A stretch of 47,217 bases of DNA from a virus. How positions within the stretch are numbered: position 1 is the first letter of the stretch; the number at the start of each line of letters is the position of its first letter. Below the pieces are notes generated by a model, which worked only from the letters and a program-made list of their open reading frames with translations, had not been told where the DNA came from and ran no database searches. Shown here piece after piece: positions 44,079-47,217 of this stretch. The stretch spans positions 1 to 47,217 of IMG/VR virus record IMGVR_UViG_3300047560_000769. One strand, given 5' to 3'. The position numbers and the translations under genes are program-made.

Positions 44079-45341
44079 TTATTTATAATAGGCTGTTTGA
44101 CCGAAAGGAGAAACTATGGTTTCGTTTCCGTGTATAACAAACAATGTTTCGCAGTAATCCTCATCACCCCAAGAACCGCAAGGATACCCATCTGTAAACA
44201 TAATGAATCGTTTTGGCTCAATACCTTGCTCTTTCATAAATTCAAAGTTTACATCAAAGTCTGTACCACCGCCACCTTGGCACTCGTACTCCATAATTTC
44301 GTCTGCATTGTCAATAGAAAATTGCTTGTAACCGTAAACCTCTGTATCAAATGTCCAAATATCCAATTTAAAATCAACATACTCGTCCATAATGCCTTTA
44401 ACTTCACTCAGGAAGTCTTTAGCCATTGCATCACTAATTGATCCTGACATGTCAATTGCAACAGATACGTCAATAGTTTCTTCATTGAGCATTCCGGGCA
44501 ATACTGCGCCGCTGTGCATACTTTTACGATTTGGACGAGCGAACGTAAAATTGTTTTTTAGGATGCTCTGAATATTCATACGCAACAGTTGTCTCCAGTC
44601 CATCTTGGGTTCTGTGAGATCTTTGATCATGCGTTGAATACCGGCAGGTACTTTACCTGCTCCTGCACTTTGAGCAGCCGCTACCATTGCTTCTTTAATT
44701 TCGTCGCGGATCTGTTTCTTTTCCTCGGCGGTAAGTTTTGGACGCTTGCCCTTACCATTGTCTTCACCGTCGTTCTCATCACCCTCTCCACCTTCGCCTT
44801 CGCTATCGTCAAGGTGGTCGTCGAGGAGTTCTCCTAGTTGGTCGAGGCTAATTTTGTCTGCTTTATCGTACAGGTCTTGATAAATTTGTTCGTAACTCCA
44901 GCCGCGATATTTGTCATCCTGGAAAATTTTAATGAAGTTAGGAACAATACCAATTCTTTCATCTTTAAGGATTTGATTGGCGGCATAGTCTGCGGCAATA
45001 TTGCTCAATTGAGGATCTCTCCCGTCACGTCGACCCATGTGGTCAAATACATTATGAAGAACCTCATGTGCGAAACCGAACTCTGCTTCTTTCGGATTCA
45101 ATTTGTTAACAAAGGCATGGTTAAAGTAAAAATTGCGACCATCTGTTGCTAGCGTAGCACACCAGTCGTCAGCAGGAACCATTTTAAGGCGAGTAGCAAG
45201 ATTGCCAAAGAAAGGATGCCGCAATAGAAGACCCACTCTTGCTGTAATCAGCTTGTCGAGGATTTTAGCTTTTTCAGCCGCAGAGAATTCTCTTTGCTCG
45301 ATGATTTTTTTAGTCTTTTCAGATTTCATTACATTAGACAT
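44079..45341 (-). CDS. DUF2201-type metallopeptidase-like/VWA protein, partner of MoxR ATPase
   Basis: 420 residues from ATG 45341, chosen because AAAGGA stands 8 nt upstream and overlaps the alternative ATG at 45350. The N-terminal domain contains a zincin-like HEVLH motif (FAHEVLHNVFDH, around residues 91-101) followed by NIAADYAANQIL, the pattern of the DUF2201 putative metallopeptidase. An acidic Gly/Glu/Asp linker sits near residues 180-200. The C-terminal VWA-like domain has DMSGSIS, GGGGTDFD and FTDGYP, an intact MIDAS metal site. Such proteins work with MoxR-type ATPases in remodelling or chelatase-like complexes. The partner gene lies directly upstream. Phage role unknown. Confidence 0.88.
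   Translation of the reverse strand: MSNVMKSEKTKKIIEQREFSAAEKAKILDKLITARVGLLLRHPFFGNLATRLKMVPADDWCATLATDGRNFYFNHAFVNKLNPKEAEFGFAHEVLHNVFDHMGRRDGRDPQLSNIAADYAANQILKDERIGIVPNFIKIFQDDKYRGWSYEQIYQDLYDKADKISLDQLGELLDDHLDDSEGEGGEGDENDGEDNGKGKRPKLTAEEKKQIRDEIKEAMVAAAQSAGAGKVPAGIQRMIKDLTEPKMDWRQLLRMNIQSILKNNFTFARPNRKSMHSGAVLPGMLNEETIDVSVAIDMSGSISDAMAKDFLSEVKGIMDEYVDFKLDIWTFDTEVYGYKQFSIDNADEIMEYECQGGGGTDFDVNFEFMKEQGIEPKRFIMFTDGYPCGSWGDEDYCETLFVIHGNETIVSPFGQTAYYK
44080..44087 (-). promoter_or_regulatory. Possible late promoter (TATAAATA) inside the VWA gene stop
   Basis: An exact minus-strand TATAAATA overlaps the VWA stop codon (the AAA TAA is part of it). Its start would fall about 6 nt before ATG 44067, leaving almost no leader and excluding the AGTAGG site. 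It may serve downstream genes or be coincidental. Confidence 0.35.
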
Positions 45342-45363
45342 AGTGTGCATCCTTTATAGTAAT

Positions 45364-45392
45364 ATTATATAGCCATTTGGAAAATAATGCAA
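45364..45392 (-). promoter_or_regulatory. Sigma-70-like promoter for the VWA gene
   Basis: On the minus strand TTGCAT (45387-45392) and a perfect TATAAT (45364-45369) are 17 bp apart. The -35 box is weak. It begins right after the terminator U run, so the VWA gene has its own start. Confidence 0.65.
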
Positions 45393-45394
45393 GT

Positions 45395-45416
45395 AAAAAA
45401 GGGCCCCGAAGGGCCC
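45395..45416 (-). terminator. Strong intrinsic terminator with UUCG tetraloop
   Basis: Minus-strand GGGCCC-TTCG-GGGCCC followed by TTTTTT (plus-strand A run 45395-45400, stem 45401-45416). The C(UUCG)G loop, all-GC stem and U6 tail are textbook. It closes the MoxR ATPase gene 4 bp after its stop. Confidence 0.95.
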
Positions 45417-45420
45417 AATT

Positions 45421-46503
45421 TTAGCCTTCCATTGCTTGGATAATGTATTTTCCGTACTTGTCGTGGAATTTATCAAAGTTATTCAACTTTGATGCGTCAA
45501 ACGGCAGTTGGTATTGAGTAAGAGCAACCTTGGCACCCATAACAACTAGTTCAGTTGGAAAATTATCCATCATGTAACCAAAGAAGTTATCAGCCATAGC
45601 ATCCCAATCTTTAACCTTCTTGCGGTCTGCTTCTTGAAGTTCGTAGCACAGGCTAATGGTCAATGAGTACATTGCAGAAATTTCTTTGATGTCAGACTTC
45701 TTAACCTTACCTGCCAGAATGTCTTCGGGCTTAGGCATCTGTTTAGCAACCTTACGGTGAGCCATAAACTTAACAGCAAGGCCTTCACCGATAGCACCTG
45801 CTACAAGGTCAGTCAGCGTGTTCTCAGCAACATCATCTTCTTCAAGAAGTTCGCTAACAAACGACCAAGAGCGAGGAGTAGCAAACGCCTTTGAGCTAGA
45901 CTTAGGATCAAAGTCATAAAGATCTTGTTTGGCAAAGCCAACATAACCGACAACCTGTTCGTGCAGCCGATTCTGGACAGCCCATTGGTGCCAGTCATCG
46001 AAGTCACAGCGGAGTTCAATATGCAAGAAACGGTTAGCCAACGGAGCAGGCATACGGTAAGTAACACCCTTATCGCTTTCGCGGTTACCTGCGGCAACGA
46101 TAGTCACGCCCTTGGGCAGTACATAGGTACCAACACGGCGGTTAAGGATAAGTTGATAAGCAGCCGCCTGAGTAGCAGGAGCCGCAGAGTTCAATTCGTC
46201 CAGGAACAGGATAGAATTGTCTTCAGGATCTTGGGGGAATTCCAACGGAGGAGCCCAACTCATAGTACCGAGATCGGAATTGTAAAACGGAATACCTTTA
46301 ATATCAGTAGGTTCCCACAAGCTCAAACGAACGTCAATGACATTGCGACCTTGTTCTTCGCCCAATTGTTTAACAATATCGGACTTACCAATGCCCGGAG
46401 GACCCCACATAAAAACGGGTCGTTGTTTCTTCATACACTTGCGAATTGCCGTTTTAGCTTCGTTAGGACCAAGGGTACGATGCGCTGACATCTCTTTAGA
46501 CAT
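45421..46503 (-). CDS. MoxR-type AAA+ ATPase
   Basis: 360 residues. Walker A GPPGIGKS (34-41), Walker B SILFLDELN (about 97-105), a sensor 1 region with IVAAGNRESD, and the MPAPLANRF arginine-finger segment give a complete AAA+ motor of MoxR/RavA type. Such ATPases remodel or activate proteins together with VWA-domain partners, and the next gene encodes one. T4-like aquatic phages commonly carry this pair, with unknown function. The promoter is a perfect sigma-70 site, so expression is early or middle and likely strong. The gene ends at its own terminator. Confidence 0.93.
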   Translation of the reverse strand: MSKEMSAHRTLGPNEAKTAIRKCMKKQRPVFMWGPPGIGKSDIVKQLGEEQGRNVIDVRLSLWEPTDIKGIPFYNSDLGTMSWAPPLEFPQDPEDNSILFLDELNSAAPATQAAAYQLILNRRVGTYVLPKGVTIVAAGNRESDKGVTYRMPAPLANRFLHIELRCDFDDWHQWAVQNRLHEQVVGYVGFAKQDLYDFDPKSSSKAFATPRSWSFVSELLEEDDVAENTLTDLVAGAIGEGLAVKFMAHRKVAKQMPKPEDILAGKVKKSDIKEISAMYSLTISLCYELQEADRKKVKDWDAMADNFFGYMMDNFPTELVVMGAKVALTQYQLPFDASKLNNFDKFHDKYGKYIIQAMEG

Positions 46504-46532
46504 AATTTGCTTTCTCTTAAAAGTTTGGAAGG

Positions 46533-46547
46533 ACTGTGTTTTACAGT
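46533..46547 (-). promoter_or_regulatory. Inverted repeat at the MoxR transcription start (possible operator)
   Basis: ACTGT-GTTTT-ACAGT (46533-46547) is a perfect 5-bp inverted repeat ending at the predicted +1 of the MoxR promoter. It could be a repressor site or a leader hairpin. No regulator is identified. Confidence 0.35.
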
Positions 46548-46553
46548 GTTTTA

Positions 46554-46582
46554 ATTATAGCAAGAATTACGGGCGATGTCAA
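46554..46582 (-). promoter_or_regulatory. Perfect sigma-70 promoter for the MoxR ATPase
   Basis: On the minus strand TTGACA (46577-46582), a 17-bp spacer and TATAAT (46554-46559), with a TGC extended -10. Both boxes are exact consensus. The -35 overlaps the stop codon of the upstream 130-residue gene. Leader is about 44 nt. Confidence 0.95.
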
Positions 46583-46971
46583 GAGATTTTCTGTTTTTCA
46601 GCAAATCTTTTACGGGCTCGATGATATTTGGCTAAGTTGCCAGAAAACAACACTAATTGGACCGCAAGATTTTCTCCAAAAACCCAAATTTTCTTCTTTG
46701 TTAAATAAAATGGACAGTTAATATTCTGATCTAACCAAAGCAAGAACTCGTTGTTAATTTCTTCCAACGGTTCTTCAAATTTAATCATATAGCTTTTAAT
46801 GTCTGCTTTGGTTAAGCATTCAAAGCCTTGCTCGGTTAATCTAAGGCCGCCTTTTTCTTTATTTCTTGGGTTGAACCACCAAGTTGGTATTGTTTTTCTT
46901 ATTCGATTGTCGTCAGCAGGCAAACCTTGTGATTCAAGGACATATTTGGTTATTTCATGCTTTTGATTCAT
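46579..46971 (-). CDS. Conserved phage protein, function unknown
   Basis: 130 residues from ATG 46971. The order is a charged N-terminal region with IPTWWFNPRN, then GGLRLTEQGFECLTKADIKS, a central acidic helix, and IWVFGENLAVQLVLFSGNLA near the C-terminus. I recall this layout from hypothetical proteins of T4-like aquatic phages, with no known function. It overlaps the partial upstream gene by 17 bp, implying coupled translation. Its stop overlaps the -35 box of the MoxR promoter. Confidence 0.75.
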   Translation of the reverse strand: MNQKHEITKYVLESQGLPADDNRIRKTIPTWWFNPRNKEKGGLRLTEQGFECLTKADIKSYMIKFEEPLEEINNEFLLWLDQNINCPFYLTKKKIWVFGENLAVQLVLFSGNLAKYHRARKRFAEKQKIS

Positions 46972-47217
46972 CTGCGACTTTTTCGCCAGTCGTTAATTTA
47001 AATACGGAAAAGTCTGTGCTGTTAAAAAGTTTATTAAGTTTTTCTGCAAGATTAAATGCATGACCACTATTTGAAAAACTTACCTTTTTATACTTAGGGC
47101 CTAACTGTTGAGCAACTAAACTTGATGTTTTTAAATTTATTGGCTTATCTTGATAAAAAACTGCCCAAATTGCATCAGACTCTAAAACCTGATCTGTTTT
47201 ATAGGATTTTTTATTTG
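46955..47217 (-). CDS. Unassigned protein, 5' end outside window
   Basis: The minus-strand frame is open from the right edge to a TGA at 46955-46957, giving the C-terminal 86 residues (DQVLESDAIWAVFYQDKPIN, LGPKYKKVSFSNSGHAFNLA, KLFNSTDFSVFKLTTGEKV). No catalytic motif is visible. It overlaps the next gene's start by 17 bp, typical of tightly packed phage genes. Function unknown. Confidence 0.7.
   Translation of the reverse strand, partial: NKKSYKTDQVLESDAIWAVFYQDKPINLKTSSLVAQQLGPKYKKVSFSNSGHAFNLAEKLNKLFNSTDFSVFKLTTGEKVADESKA

Noticed and set aside
45925-46488. 187-codon plus-strand ORF opposite the MoxR gene
   Set aside because: The minus-strand frame has complete AAA+ motifs and a consensus promoter; the plus frame has no motif or ribosome binding site.

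Overview
The window is a 47.2-kb piece of a lytic, contractile-tailed phage of the T4-like superfamily, most like the T4-like myoviruses known from aquatic bacteria. The sequence evidence is a co-linear set of T4-type baseplate genes (gp48-like, gp53, gp5, gp25, gp6 and a giant gp7-type wedge protein), gp26 with a gp51-like partner, the gp46/gp47 recombination nuclease, a gp55-type late sigma factor, and TATAAATA-like late promoters. DNA is AT-rich throughout. There are no integrase, tRNA, rRNA, IS or CRISPR features. Three promoters that look like bacterial sigma-70 sites (two of them exact TTGACA -35 boxes with 17-bp spacers) suggest an ordinary Gram-negative-type host. The host itself cannot be named from this sequence.

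Layout. (1) 1-1160, minus: 5' part of a probable tape-measure or tail structural protein. (2) 1235-2328, plus: gp26 and a small gp51-like gene that overlap through a T TTT TTC heptamer, a candidate programmed -1 frameshift. (3) 2325-4631, minus: two structural or unknown proteins, one Ala/Gly-rich and membrane-like, one with Pro/Ala repeats. (4) 4632-5097: gene-free, rich in hairpins, a candidate structured RNA. (5) 5098-9754, minus: GIY-YIG nuclease, small basic proteins (Hc1-like and AT-hook-like), gp46, gp47 and gp55, transcribed from a near-perfect sigma-70 promoter. (6) 9863-42027, plus: the baseplate and fibre block. It holds a gp5 hub carrying a C-terminal GH19 domain, a 4580-residue wedge protein with an embedded FG-GAP propeller, a collagen-like fibre protein, a subtilisin-type protease with a complete triad, and three fibre proteins sharing one N-terminal domain. 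(7) 42024-44067, minus: thymidylate synthase ThyA and three small conserved phage proteins. (8) 44079-47217, minus: a metallopeptidase/VWA protein and a MoxR-type AAA+ ATPase, each with its own promoter and separated by a UUCG terminator, then two unassigned proteins.

How it works together (inference from families). Host polymerase starts early or middle transcription of gp55, gp47, gp46, MoxR and VWA. gp55 then redirects polymerase to TATAAATA-type promoters that precede the tail genes. gp46/47 supplies recombination, repair and late-transcription DNA intermediates, and ThyA supplies dTMP. The plus-strand block builds the hub, wedges and fibres.
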